NCBI RefSeq assembly: GCF_020360975.1
Contig: NW_025408693.1
Location: 1 to 64,000, forward strand
DNA: 64,000 nucleotides
Reading direction: 5' to 3'
Source: Hirsutella rhossiliensis
Lineage: Eukaryota > Ascomycota > Sordariomycetes > Hypocreales > Ophiocordycipitaceae
The notes below the pieces were generated by a model. The model worked only from the letters and a program-made list of their open reading frames with translations. It had not been told where the DNA came from and ran no database searches. Shown piece after piece: positions 1 to 11,705 of the stretch (position 1 is the stretch's first letter; every line of letters starts with the position of its first letter). Position numbers and translations under genes: made by a program.

Positions 1-1231
1 AAGCCAGTCAGACAATAAAGGAGCACTTCGGCGCTCATTAGCTCCACAGGAGCATGAACCTACTTCCGCATGTCCACGACCGTTGCCCACCAGATTTACC
101 TGGAGCCTGCTTTTGCCCAACTAGACGCTATATTCTTGGCTCGGCGGGCGGAGAGCCGGAAAGCCTATGTCGCAGAAGAATCGAAAAATGTCTTAACCTT
201 CTTCTGGGCGTAGTTCAAGCACGTTTCAGATCAACAGACAGTGTTGGAGCCGCCAAAAGCGGCAATTCTGAGGTTGGGGTAGGTAAATAGCCCTGTCGCA
301 CACCTCGAACGTCATCATCGCGGTTTGTGCCCATGTACCTGGAAGTAGTGTCGCTGAAATGCGCCCAAAAGGACGCGGTTTGGTGACGCAAGTTGTGGCC
401 CTGACCATTCTCTCGCATACGTCTCCTGAGACCCACATCTCCACCCTCGCCTTCTACTCCTCTTCTCTAGCTTCACTTTAAAGTACTTCTGCACTATCCC
501 GCTTCATCGCGCTCCAACCGAGCTGCTGCCACGAGACCCTCCACTACGCCCACCTTCGGCCTCCATATGCCTCTAAACGCAGCCATCTCAAGAAGAGGGC
601 GTAGTGCCTGGTACAACGCAAAAATCTGGCAGTGCTTAAGAGGTGGAAGCACACTGTGGCTGCGGCATAGCAGCTCGTAGAACGAAGACGCAGGTCATTG
701 CTGTGTACATATTGCAACCATCTCGAGAATGTCGGGTGAAGCAGAAGCGCGATTCGGCCGGCAGCAATTTCATGGTTAACTAATCTTTCTGGGCTGTGAC
801 GGCAGCCATCCGAGAACAGGTGGTGATTGATGACCTGCAGCAAAAGATGCAGGACGCTGCTGACCAACGATCTCCATGTGCAGGGCACCCTTCTTGAACG
901 AATCATCACCTATGCATGGCCCTAAACCAGACCCCTTAATCGTTCTATGCGCGATATTTATCTTCCATGTATCTAGCCGTATTAGGCGGGCGCTCACACC
1001 TAGCGGTAACTTAGCTATGCGTTTCTCTGGAAATGGCGCTGTCGTAAGTCACGATTGGTGAGCGCACTTACACATCGACAATGTCTGACATAACATAGAG
1101 GTGTCGAAGCCAGATACTTGTGTCATCTGAATCATTAGACAGTAGCTCCAACTTTTCGTAACATAAGGCAAAGGCAATTGGCATCCAGAAAGTGAGGTTA
1201 TCGCGAGATTTAATTACTATAACTAGTAACT
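1..1231. other. no gene recognised
   Basis: Only short overlapping ORFs on both strands are present. None shows a domain, a splice-consistent extension or resemblance to another part of the window. I see no RNA gene and no terminal repeat. It is best treated as intergenic or highly decayed sequence. Confidence 0.5.
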
Positions 1232-1356
1232 TAGTAGTATTGATTACCGTTTGGGACATCTCCAAAAAGCAAAAAGACGTGCTAGGCTAGAAGACTAGAT
1301 ACATAAAGTATCCTGAGTATCCGTACCTGGGGTTGCCTCGAGCTAGTGGCGGTGTG
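1232..1356 (-). mobile_element. 3' remnant of a Tad-like LINE
   Basis: Two blocks (about 1232-1283 and 1329-1356) match the 3' untranslated end of the full LINE at 14932-15290. They include the trinucleotide tail junction, the 'attgattaccgt' block and the 'gttgcctcgagctagtggcgg' block. Some 250 bp between the blocks is missing relative to the full copy. On the minus strand this is a 5'-truncated, internally deleted LINE 3' end, as expected for an old retrotransposition product. No coding sequence survives. Confidence 0.75.
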
Positions 1357-1929
1357 TCACACACAATACGAGTCAGGGTAAGCTTTCTAAGACCCCGCCC
1401 TTGGGCTAATGATCGGCTGCACTGAGATCGTGCTCGAACTACCCCTGCCAATTAGTTTGGGCCGCCACAACATGACGGGGGACAAAGACGAGACAAGGTG
1501 TCGGAACTGACGGGTAGAAACACATGTCGGATCACGTGCATCATCACGTGCAGACACCGCAAATCCGGCAGCCAATTTCCCCCTTAGGGACGAGGCCTCC
1601 AAGGAGGCCTCAAGAAGAAAAAACACACACAATCATCACAATCAATACAACCTCTTTTGCAGCTGCACACAAGCTGCTGCATTAAGCCTTGATCCATCGT
1701 ACATACCCACCTATTTCCTCATTAGGCCCGAGCCGCAGAACCACCGTTCTGACACAAGGCAAGACAAAATGTGGCGCGACGTGACAGAAAGCGACCCACC
1801 TGCGCGCCATCGAGGTCGGCATGACGTCTGCGATGTTGTGTTGCAGCACGTCGGTGCTGTAGTGACCCAAACACCAAACCTTGTTCCCCTGATCCCCTCT
1901 ACTCCGAGCTCATGCAGACCAGGGCAACC

Positions 1930-1985
1930 ATATGTACATACATATATACATACATAAATACAAGATATATATGCATGTACGTATG
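1930..1985. repeat. AT-rich tandem (CATA/TACA) repeat
   Basis: An imperfect microsatellite of CATA/TACA/TATA units lies in the otherwise featureless interval 1357-2216, upstream of the Zn2Cys6 gene. No gene is recognised elsewhere in that interval. Confidence 0.7.
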
Positions 1986-2216
1986 CACAAACATGCCTCG
2001 GGGCCGGCACGTTAAACCTTGCCATGGACAGCACGTGGCGATCGCGGCCCTGACCACCATCTCGCCGTGACGCCTAAGCCATGTTGTCTTGATACCTCAG
2101 GGTCTGACCTCGACTGGCCCCGGGCACGATAGGCGTACCCATAAGGAGGCGGTTCCTTTCCACGGGCCCCTACTGCACTTGGCAGCAAAGACAATGCCCG
2201 TCGAATGCTGATACGA

Positions 2217-4441
2217 ATGGCTTGTCAGAGGTGCCGCAAGAAACGAGCAAAGGTCAGTCGATAGCCCACCCGAAGCCAAAGCCCAAAGAGCCCCAGTCGT
2301 CTGTCTCATCCCATATCCTGCCTAGCTGGATACTTTCACTGATTGGTTTCTCGCTCTCTAGTGTGATGATGGCCAGGCACCGTGCAAAAGATGCGACGAG
2401 GCCGGAGAAGGACGCGTATACGACCACCCGCGACGCAAGTCCAAAGACGATCTACGGGCCGAGATCGATAGTCTACGGCGGTACAACGAGGAGCATGACC
2501 GACTACTCCGCGCAATATGTTCAATCAACGACGTCGAAGTCAGCAATGCCTTTATACAAGACTTGGTCGGGGACCAAGTCTCACCAAGCCATTCTGCAGG
2601 AGCTGGCGCACCTGAACGGTGAAAACGGGCGTGGCTCGTCAGATGGAGGTGAACAGGAATCATCGGCGGGCTCTTCCAGCTCCATTCTCGACGAAGCCGT
2701 CTGCCCGCACTGCCTGAGCCGACTGCCGTCGCCCACCATGCACCGTTCTGCCTCGGGCTCGAGCGACCTCAGCACACTGACCGAGGCTCCCAAGGCGACT
2801 TCGACACCGGCCCTGGCGGCTCCTGTTTCCCCGTCATTGCCCTTTGACGATGCATCACACGCGCAAACCGACAGGTGGACGTGCGCCGGGTGTACGGTGG
2901 CTTCGGTTCGGCAGATCCTCGACGCCCTCCTCACCTGGGACTACCTCCCCTTCTGCCTCATGTGCAAGGACCCCTTCTTCCGAGACTATTGCAGCGGCTC
3001 GAGCCGGTACTGCTCCTCTGCCCTGGTAAACGCGCTCATCGCGCTGGCAACCCAGGTGGTCCACGAGATCAGCGACGAAGCGGAGAGCCCGGGCCTGGCT
3101 TCAAGTGCGGAAGCAAACCACTTTCGACAAGGCCGAGGCCATTATCCGCAGAACCGGCCCCTCGGCCAACCTCCCAGATATACAGGCCATCGGGATTCCT
3201 CGCTCTACCAGATTACCTGCGGGCGCGAGGCCGAAGCTCAAGCGCTTGCCGACTCCTTTGCCGCTAGGATAGTCAATCTTTGTCCTCAAGAGCCCCTGAT
3301 GGGCTCCGAGGCCGAAAATATGCCAAAGTTTGGGCTACTTCGTACCGCGCGCCGTGTCCCTGATTCGGTCTGTAAACCGCTTGCAGCCCCTATTCCCGAC
3401 TCCTCCGAAGCATAAACTGATGGGATTCCGCACAGCATACTTCGTCTCGACGGGCCAAGTCTTCACCATGTCTACGAGTTGCAAGCTACAAGACGACTCA
3501 ATATTTCTAGACCAATCCGCCTGCGGTGCCGAGTACCTGTTTGGCGGCCAGTGCGGCAGCGGAACTACACCAGGTGAATGCATCAAGTTAGGTATACCCA
3601 GGAATTGTATCCAATCAGGAGTCGCACCGTAACACGGCTGCAGACCCTGCCCTGAAAGCACGCGGCTCGCAACTGCGCAATCTACAGCTCATTCCAGCAA
3701 GAGTCTTCCAGCTCACGGAATGGGTGTACAAGCTCCTCTCATCAGCAACCCATACCCCAAACGGACGATTCGACACAGCCGAGGTCATGGCAGTGTATAC
3801 CGAGTGTCTCGATTGGTACGAAGGATTCTTCTCCTACCCAAAACCGGCGGCAGTGACACCCCTTTGTACTCTTTATCTAGTATGTACACAGACACAAGAA
3901 CCCGGCTCACAGGACTCGGGGGGCCGAGAGACACAGAGGGAGAAGAGACAGCATCATTCGGCTGACTGCCCGCATGTAGCATGTACTATCAGTTCTGCCT
4001 ACTCTGCCTGTTCCGCCCTCTCGCCAACCTTGTCCTGGCTGATTCCGACGTCCGACCCGCGAAATCTGTCTCCAGGCTGCGGACTCTATCCTCACCCTGT
4101 CGCAGTCCTACAGCAGGCTCTTCACCCTTAGACGCGTCTCCCCATTCGTCCCCTATTTTGTTTGTGCCTCTGCCCTTGCATGGCTTACAATTGAGTCAAC
4201 ATGCAACTCTGTGGCCTTGGCTGGCTCGCAACCTTTCCAACCAAGAAAGTTGTCCTCGACCATCTCGGATGTTTCAAGCGTGGACGGGTTTAGCACCTAT
4301 CAAGACGTGTCCTCCCCGACTGCCGCCAAAGTGCCCATAATGGCCCACGCGAGCCAATTGCTGGCAGAGATGAGCTCCAACCGTCGAATGGCCTCATCCA
4401 TAGAGAAGATGCTTCGAGGATATCTTACCGAGTTATGGTGA
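2217..4441 (+). pseudogene. Zn2Cys6 fungal transcription factor, frameshifted
   Basis: This is a nitrogen-regulator (NirA-like) type fungal transcription factor. ATG at 2217 opens a 12-codon exon with the first two zinc cysteines; a GT-AG intron (2253-2361) follows, then the rest of the binuclear cluster. Cysteines are visible at residues 3, 6, 13, 20 and 23. The sixth ligand is an Arg codon (CGC at 2413-2415) directly before Val-Tyr, where the family has Cys. The fungal regulatory middle domain is clear at about 2880-3080, with the motif 'LTWDYLPFC' and a 'YCSSALVNA' block, and C-terminal family blocks continue to 4441 in changing frames. Frame changes are needed near 2580, 3110-3240 and 3700-4200, so the gene is broken or the sequence has indels. 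It is adjacent to transposon debris on its right. Confidence 0.8.
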
Positions 4442-4512
4442 TGCAGAGAGACTCGACAGAGTCTTGTTGTAACAACGGGTTCTCGCATCGGCCGGGGTCT
4501 TTTGCGGGCGCG

Positions 4513-5150
4513 CTTCAGTACAAGTAGCAAGGCAATCGCCTCACCGGGTTCGAACGCCGTTGGACAAGGCAGCCACAGTGCTTTTGCTCTCTTGCCAAAC
4601 GCCGAATCTTGATAATTACCCACCCATTGCGTAAGTCTTCAATATGCATACACATATTTTCTAGTCCTGTTTTACGCGTTTGACTGTACTATGCCATGCA
4701 CTGTCCGAATCCACCCTTCTCTTCGATGAATCGACGGAAATATTATCAGGGCTCAGGAGCTCAACCGCTTCCCCCGTTTTCCTGTTGCCTCTGATCTGGG
4801 CTGGTGGCTTGAATGTCCAAAGAAACTGAATCGACGCTGGAGATCGCCTTGATGTCCCAAGGCTTGATGACCCAAGCCAGTGCCTGTGACCTCGCAACCT
4901 CCTTAGCCAAGAATTTTCTTCCCTTCGCAATTGTCAGGTATCTCTGAGCATTTTGAGCCATTCCCTGCAGTTCGTCGAAGCTAGTGGTAGCAGTGAACGA
5001 GCGATCGCCATGTATCTTCAACACTCGTGGAAACCGTAGAGTATAGTACCGTGCATTTGCGGGCTTGTCGAGGCCAGATCCACGAGTTCTACTATAAATG
5101 GATGCTGAAATAACGCCTTTGGGCGTAGTCCACAGTCGGGGTCCAAGACC
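4513..5150 (-). pseudogene. 3' fragment of DNA ligase gene (inverted duplicate)
   Basis: On the minus strand this matches the end of the ligase gene at 45062-45690, including the last ~170 codons, the stop codon (complement of 4661-4663) and about 150 bp downstream. The fragment keeps an open frame through the site where the larger copy is frameshifted (after 'FDELQGMAQ'), so it is useful for judging that copy. It lacks the catalytic domain. Its upstream edge is exactly the copia LTR start at 5151; no continuation of the ligase gene is found on the far side of the copia element, so this is a rearranged junction rather than a simple insertion. Confidence 0.85.
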
Positions 5151-5655
5151 TCTCGCGAAGGAGAGAGCAAAAGCGGGCATAAACGTGGATAAAGGGACTT
5201 TTGAAGGTCGAGTGTCACCCGATCAGATGTTTTTTTCTTCTATCTCTCCCTCCCCGTTGCCTCCTTTCCCGTCCAAGCAGCCCCTTTATATCCCTCCAAG
5301 CTTCTCCCAAGTTGATATCCCGTTTTCAGGTATAGTATACATTCTATCAGGAAGAGGGCACTTCTTGCCACTTACTGAAGGCCACGTAAGTCATCTACGT
5401 CAGCAACATCAGCTCCATCTCCCCGATCAAATAGCTCTTCTAGCTATGAAATCGATAGTTCAGTCTCTCGAGGTCCCGAGCCAGTAATAGTTATGCCGGA
5501 CTCCTCAAAGGGTCCCCGTTCGAATAGGAGATCCTCCGGACCCTCAGTGGTCTAGGAAGAAGAAACAACAGTCTGCAGACTTCCTTCTTACCTGGTTTCA
5601 AGCTGTATTACCTAGAGACCTAGAGACCTCAACTCGTTCGGACCTTCTTCTCGAC
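5151..5655 (-). repeat. Copia-A 3' LTR
   Basis: It matches 10679-11176 over its whole length, from 'tctcgcgaaggagaga' to 'ggaccttcttctcgac' on the plus strand. It is preceded on the element strand by a purine-rich tract (complement of about 5656-5664), the expected plus-strand primer. The ends are not canonical TG...CA. Confidence 0.9.
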
Positions 5656-5866
5656 ACACCCCTTAGCTATGAGCCGTCCCAACGGGTCAAAGCTACAGCC
5701 AAAGGTTATAGGTCCTCAACGAGGTTACCGTGTAGTCGTGGCCGAGACCTCCCTAATATTCCTATGCGGTCAAGGGCCTCTCTCTAACCGTCTTACTAGA
5801 ATCCGGTCTCGTAGGTCTTCCATCCGGGTCTCAAGCTGAAGCCGGTTTTTAAGTCAACTATTCCAA

Positions 5867-7300
5867 TCATCTCTTGGAATTTCTGTAGTTTCTGACGAGG
5901 AGTGCCTTGGTTAGGCCGTCTGCTTTCATCTGTGCCGGAACCCAACGGACTTGAATTCTTCCTTCTTGAGTCTCTTGGCGTAACCAATGCCGGTGGATAT
6001 CAACATGCCGTAGTCTCGTTGATAGCTTCGCGTTAGTCTCTGCAAGCAGTCGTATCGTTTGACTATTATCACATTCTAGCTGTAGCGGGTCCGGAATCTG
6101 AAGGTATAAGGACCGTAGCATCCGGCTAAGGAATATAGCTTCTTTTGCTGCTTCTGAAATAGCTAGCAATTCAGCCTCGGTGCTAGAAGTAGTGACTGTT
6201 GCTTGTTTCGAAGCTCTCCACGCAATAGATCCGCCAAACAGGGTCATGATATACCCCTGAGAGCTCTTTCTGTCGAGGGAATTATCGGCAAAGGATGAAT
6301 CACTAGAGCAAAGGAATATATCGGCTCTCTTATCGATTGATCCTCCTAGGCGAATTCCAAAGGAACGGGTATTATAGAGGTAAAGAATAACCCGGTCTGC
6401 TGCCTTCTGGTGTGTTTCGTCGGGGTTCTGGTTGTGTCTAGCTAGCCGAGAGACCGCAAAGGCGATATCTGGTCTCGTTGAAATAGCAGCAAAGAGGATA
6501 GATCCTACCTTCTGTAGGTACCTATGAATTTCCTGTTCGCTTGCTTGGCTAATAGAAGGAGTAGCTCTTCTGTTGTCATTGGTGTGTCTGGAAGCTTTGA
6601 GGAAAGTCGGTCCGGTCCTAATAGCTTGTGGGCTATTTTCTCGATATAGGCATCTTGCGTTAGCCAAATCGTCTTCTTAGTCCGGTCCCGAAGGATGTGT
6701 ATGCCTAGGAACCAGCGGGGCTCCAAGCAATGTCATTTTATATCGTTCTTGCAGTCCTCGCATAGCCTCCATAGCTATTCCTTGATCTTCTTTCTTATAG
6801 GCCCAGACAATATCGTCGACGTAGAAGAAGACAATGACTGCCCTTCTTCATCACACAAGGTTCTTGTGGGACCTTTCGAATCCTAATTCCTCTAGGGATC
6901 GGGTAAGGTGCTGTTGCCAAAGTAGAGGATCTTCGTAGACCGTATAGGGCTTTCCGAGTAAAAGAATTCTGCCTGGCTTGCAGAATCCGGGAGGCATCCT
7001 CATAAAGACTACCTCTTCCTCGAGTGGACAGTTAACGAAGGCGTTTACTGCATCCATTTGATCAAGTTCGAGGTCGAATTCTGCTGCAATAGCCATGAGT
7101 GCCCGGAAAGACATCCTGCTAGGGTCGTTGCTCGAGTCGGTAGATCCCCTTTCCTGCTGGTTGCCGCAGACCACAAGTCGAGCTTTGCACTTCTGAAGGT
7201 ACCCATGCTTGTCAGTCTTATAGATAAAGACCCATTTGCAGTATAGAACTTGTTTGCCAGCAGCCCTTTCCACGGAACTTCGATAAAGGACCCCATCTCT
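5867..7300 (-). pseudogene. Copia-A reverse transcriptase and RNase H
   Basis: This is the polymerase half of Pol, read from 7300 down to 5867 in three overlapping frames. The RT N-terminal block 'KWVFIYKTDKHGYLQKCKARL' shortened to its core (about 7230-7180) and the 'MDAVNAF' block (near 7050) identify copia RT. The catalytic YVDD box is encoded at about 6811-6825. RNase H at 6667-5867 shows the copia signatures SDSSFAD, 'TSSTEAELLAI' and 'RLRHVDIH'. Frame changes near 6850 and 6660 split the ORF. It should synthesise cDNA in cytoplasmic particles if intact; this copy cannot, as read. Confidence 0.88.
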
Positions 7301-7705
7301 TCGTGCGAGGCTAGATGGTCCTTTTGGGCTTTAACGAATTCCTCTTAAAAGGGTGCTTTCTAGCTGCTTGGTGTTTTCTGGTGGGCCTGGTAGGTCCTTC
7401 TTGTGTACCTTAGTCTTTGGTTTAAATAGTCTTCCAGCAGTAAAGGCTCCATGCACCCCGTCCTCTATAGGAGTAGGATAAAGTCATTAAATCTGTCCAA
7501 AATCGGCAGTGGTTTGAGTTCCGGGTCTACCCTATCATCTGATCAGACGATTCCTTGGTAGACAATGTAGAAAGAGGTCTGTTTGACTCGTTGATTGATA
7601 AAAGGAAGCTTGCCAGGAGTTGTCAAACCGCCCCACCCCTTAGGGTAGCAACCGGAAGAGAGACCAAGAAGCCTGCCTCAGGATCTTCTTCTGTCAGTGG
7701 AGGTG

Positions 7706-9438
7706 TTATAAGAGAAGCTTCTTCAAGCGCCTTAACCCTCTTATAGTCTTCTTCGTCTGGGTCGGTCTGTTCCTCTTCGTCTTCCTCGTCTGAGTCTTCG
7801 TCGAACACGCTCTCAAGCTCCGATTCTTCGTCAAGGATTTCTGGTTGATTTTCTGGTCCTCCGGTATCTCAACGCGTTGAATAAGATCATTGATGCTAGG
7901 AAGCAGCTGCGGCTGCTCGAATTTCCCATCAAAATAGGTAAATTCGTCAAAAATAACATCCCTTGTCGAAATAACCTTTCTTCGTTGCGGAATCCAGATC
8001 CGGAAGATATTAGTCGAATTATATCCAACCAGGTATCCTATATGTGACCGTGGATCAAGCTTCTGCCTCTTTTTCTTGCCTAGCTGTGCGTTAGAAGTCA
8101 TAGCGTAGGCCCTACAGCCGTAGGCCTTGAGCTGGGCATGCTGTTGAGGTTGATCCTTCTTCGTAAAGAGCTCAAGAGGTGTTTTCCAGTCTTCTGACGA
8201 ATTCGGAGTTGAATTCGTAGTCCTAGGGGCTCGAGGTTCGATTCCGTAGATAGCAGGATGCTTCCACGGTCTCTTTCAAAGGTCGTGAGGAAGGCCTGCT
8301 GCGATCCTCATCTTGCGAGCCCTTTCAATAACAATTCCACCGGACCGTTCTGCCCCTCCGTTTTGGGCTTGTGTATTCGAGGCTGATTTTTCTGCTGAAA
8401 TTCCTTCTTTCGTAGCCACTTCTTAATCTTATTAGTGAATAGCTCTCCGTCAGACCGTACAATTTTCACCGTGTAGTCAAAACGAAGCTTCATCCAGCTA
8501 ACGAAATCTCGAAGTGCGGCTAGGTGGTGCTTTGAATGATAAGTCTTAAGGAAGTAGGGGAAAACCATGCCCGAATATGCGTCTGTGATGAACATCACAC
8601 GGACATAGCCCTCGAAATCAGGGGTAAGCTCGGTCCAGTCGATCCAAATCTCTTGGCAGGGCTCTTGACGTTCGTCTCGAATAGGGGTTCTTCGAGAAAC
8701 CTGTCGTATTGCCCTCCCTTGAGCACAGTGCTGGCATTCGTAGGTTTTTGGGCCTCGAATATGCACTCCTTTTCGTAATCCTAGCTTATAAAGAGCTAGG
8801 GGTCCCGGGTGACCTAGTCTGGCATGCCAAAGGCTAGCTTCTGCTGTCGCTGTCGGTCTTGGGTCCCGGGAGCCTCTTCTTCTCGGCTTAGAGGCTTGAA
8901 AAACCGCTTCTTCAATATCCTCCTTCTGAATAGGCTGGAAATCGAGAACAAACTGGCGATATTTCGAAATAAAATACAAATCGGTCTCTTGTCTCGGTAG
9001 ACTAGCCTTGTGGGCTCTGTGAAGGTATCCCAGTAGATTCCTTCGTCTCGAAGAGCCTGAAAAGATACCAGGCTTGCTGAAAATTTCGGACAATAAGCAA
9101 CGTTCTTTAATCGTAAAGACCGTAATGACCCGTCTAGGGCCGTGACCGTAACGTTGACTCTGCCGTAACCTTTGATCCGGACTTCTGAATCCCCTGTGAC
9201 TAGGTATTCGTTTCTTGCTTTTCTAAAAGATCGGAATTTCGATAGGTTATTGCAAATATGTAAAGAAGCTGCTGAGTCTAGCAGAGTCGACTTTCGAAGA
9301 GGGTAGTCGTTAGAGGCGGTCGTTTGGCTAGCCTTAAAGACAAAGGCAGGGTTTGCGTGCCCAACGATTCTTCCGACTATCCGACTCTTCGGTAGTTGCT
9401 AGGCCTCCTTCTCATGACGGATTTTTCCACCTTCTTTC
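7706..9438 (-). pseudogene. Copia-A protease and integrase
   Basis: Read downward from 9438. A protease core with 'LLDSAASLHICNN' is encoded near 9300-9260, the copia equivalent of the Asp-Ser/Thr-Gly active site. The GAG-pre-integrase zinc motif follows in 8308-9093 ('WHARLGHPG', then 'ECQHC'), and then the integrase core with 'DWTEL', 'TDAYSG' and 'VRSDGE'. A block normally ending in a QNG-type motif is present as 'EGQNGP'. The integrase C-terminal region ('HIGYLVGY' ... 'SRDV'-like) is in 7706-8101. Several frame breaks occur around 8280 and 7450. Confidence 0.85.
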
Positions 9439-10539
9439 TTAAATCTGGGTCTTTTCAAGGGCCTTTTGCACCTTTCTTCTATTCGAGGATCGAATCACAC
9501 CATGAGGGCGTTTATCCTCGAAGAGAGCCCAGCAGTCAGAAAGAACATGACTTATCCGTCCACACGCAGGGCATCGGTTTTTATCGGTTTTATCGGTTTT
9601 CTCAGTGTTTTTGGTTGTGTCAGGTTTCTTCCCTTTCTCTTCTTTTCGGTCTTTCTTCAGAAGGGTTGTTTTCATCAGTTTCTTTATCAGCTAGAAAGCC
9701 GGCACCTCTCTTGATTCCTCCTTTCTGCTGGTGCGGCTGTTGCTCTGCAATTTCTCTGATTTTCTAGCAACAAGCTGAAAGGTCCAGTGAGTCGAAGAAG
9801 GTGGTACTGCTGCCAAAGTAGGCGTGCTTCCTATAGAGTCTGGTCGAAGAGCTTGATAGACCCTATATTGAGCAGTTGCTGCTTCTTCATCGATTCTTCG
9901 GCTATCTTCGTAGAAGATAGTAGCGTATCCGTCGCTAAGAGGTCGGATGACGCTAGCTATATCTCGTAGCCACTGGCCTGTTAGTGCCTCAGATAGGAAG
10001 TAAAGGTCAGCTTCTTCTATAATCTCTTCCCACTTAGTCAGCCAGTCTAGTATGTTAGTCTTAGTACTAGCATGAAGGTGACTAGAATACTGCTTCCTAA
10101 TTCGGTCAGTCATAAAGCCGCGTGAAGGAGCAGTCGATGCTTCCAGCTTCTGCAGCCACTGCCGAAGCGTATCCCCCTCTCGAAGGGAGGTAAGTTTAGC
10201 AGTGCTGATAGACTCCGTAATAGCTGTACGGGCTGCAGTGATTAGCTTAGTCTCGTAAAGGTATTCCCTACGCCTGCTTTCATAGTCAGCAGTAGCAACA
10301 GAATAAGCTCTCTGATTTATGGAGTTAAGGTCGACATAGTGGGTAGCTTCTTCAGCAAAGTCAGTGAAGCTAGGTCGGTTAGGGGGCTCCAGAGCATTTG
10401 ATCCGTCTCGAAAGATCAACTTGTGGATAGTTCTATCCACACGGGCTCTAATCTCCTTAACCCAACGGTCCCAGTCCTGGGGCTCCGTTAGAATCGTTCG
10501 CTTCGTCGTAGCCATAGCCGAGGTCTTCGACATCTTCAA
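9439..10539 (-). pseudogene. Copia-A Gag with CCHC zinc knuckle
   Basis: A 282-codon ORF (10539-9691) starts at an ATG 140 bp inside the 5' LTR boundary and has the helical retrotransposon-Gag (UBN2-like) character: 'WDRWVKEIRAR', 'LREGDTLRQWLQKLE'. The following frame (9675-9439) carries a lysine-rich linker and a CCHC nucleocapsid knuckle, 'CPACGRISHVLSDC'. The two are joined by a frame change near 9690. Gag would form the cytoplasmic particle and bind element RNA. Confidence 0.85.
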
Positions 10540-10667
10540 CTGCCGTAGAGGGGCCGAAAAGGTGGCGAAGATAAGCCGAGGTGGTGTGAAGCGTGCGGGG
10601 AAGAGGGGTTCTTTCTCAAGGTTGCAACTTTGCCACCGGAAGTTACAGAAACAGTTCTGTTTCTCCC

Positions 10668-10678
10668 GGGCTCATAAC
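10668..10678 (-). promoter_or_regulatory. primer-binding site for half initiator tRNA-Met
   Basis: Directly after the 5' LTR on the element strand lies GTTATGAGCCC (plus strand gggctcataac). This is complementary to the anticodon stem-loop region of eukaryotic initiator tRNA-Met rather than to its 3' CCA end. The arrangement is known from Drosophila copia, which uses a cleaved initiator tRNA half as primer. Its position fixes the LTR inner boundary at 10679. Confidence 0.75.
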
Positions 10679-11176
10679 TCTCGCGAAGGAGAGAGCAAAA
10701 GCGGGCATAAACGTGGATAAAGGGACTTTTTGAAGGTCGAGTGTCACCCGATCAGATGTTTTTTTTTCTTTTTTTTTTCTCCCTCCCCCGTTCAAGCAGC
10801 CCCTTTTATATCCCTCCACGCTTCTCCCAAGTTGATATCCCGTTTTCAGGTATAGTATACATTCTATCAGGAAGAGGGCACTTCTTGCCACTTACTGAAG
10901 GCCACGTAAGTCATCTACGTCAGCAACATCAGCTCCATCTCCCGATCAAATAGCTCTTCTAGCTATGAAATCGATAGTTCAGTCTCTCGAGGTCCCGAGC
11001 CAGTAATAGTTATGCCGGACTCCTCAAAGGGTCCCCGTTCGAATAGGAGATCCTCCGGACCCCTCAGTGGTCTAGGAAGAAGAAACAACAGTCTGCAGAC
11101 TTCCCTTCTTACCTGGTTTCAAGCTGTATTACCTAGAGACCTAGAGACCTCAACTCGTTCGGACCTTCTTCTCGAC
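10679..11176 (-). repeat. Copia-A 5' LTR
   Basis: This is the second LTR copy, slightly shorter than 5151-5655 because of indels in a T/C-rich stretch near 10760. On the element strand it starts at 'gtcgagaagaagg' and ends at 'cctt(c)gcgaga', directly followed by the primer-binding site. Confidence 0.9.
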
Positions 11177-11705
11177 GTTTTCTCCCTTCTACGATATCAT
11201 TGAGCCCGAATAGCGCTTTACTCAGTTAAACAAATATGCCTCGACCACAAATTGATCTTTCCACAGTTCAGGAGAAATCACCGGCTTGCATCGAGATGGA
11301 TCCTCTATTAATACAATCCGTACGCATCTTCTCGAGCTGTCGCGAAGCACGTCTGAGATCTTGAGCTCGGGGTGACCATAAGGGCATACAGCTAAGGGCC
11401 CGACGGCTAGACAGAAAGGCAGCCTGCAGAGAATTCTGAGGCTGCAGAAGACTATTAGGAGACCGCATTAGGCAGCCACACAGGCTGTAGAGAGACTGCA
11501 TATACGGGGAAGCTGAAAGAGCCCTCGGCGACTAGGGAAAGTCAGTATGCAAAGGGGGGGCTGGGGAAAGGAGCCCAGCCTCCTAGATATTGTACCTATA
11601 CAACTGAAAAAGGGATATAAATAGGGAGCCTAGAAGAGGGCAATTGCAAGAAGAAAAGACACGACGGAATACAACAAAAAAAAACACCCATTATTAAAAC
11701 AATCA
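11177..11705. other. 5' flank of the integrase-core gene
   Basis: No coding signal is seen. It contains a consensus TATA box about 90 bp before the integrase-core ATG and an A-rich stretch just before that ATG. The outer end of this mobile element was not recognised: I found no inverted repeat matching sequence downstream of 21696. Confidence 0.5.
11616..11623 (+). promoter_or_regulatory. TATA box (tataaata)
   Basis: A perfect TATAAATA lies 83 bp upstream of the proposed ATG at 11706, a normal distance for a fungal core promoter with a short 5' UTR. It supports 11706 as the start of the integrase-core gene. Confidence 0.55.

Larger units (their letters stand above)
5151..11176 (-). mobile_element. 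Ty1/copia LTR retrotransposon (Copia-A), degenerate
   Basis: The element is about 6.0 kb, read on the minus strand: 5' LTR (10679-11176), primer-binding site, gag with CCHC knuckle, protease, integrase, reverse transcriptase and RNase H, polypurine tract, 3' LTR (5151-5655). The gene order (integrase before RT) defines copia. The coding region is split by frameshifts and stops. The LTRs differ by several indels and substitutions, so the copy is not recent. The five bases flanking each end differ (agacc left, gtttt right), so no target-site duplication is visible. Confidence 0.93.

Noticed and set aside
544..909. 121-codon minus-strand ORF in the left end as a gene
   Set aside because: No domain, no neighbouring exon signals, and other overlapping frames are equally long.
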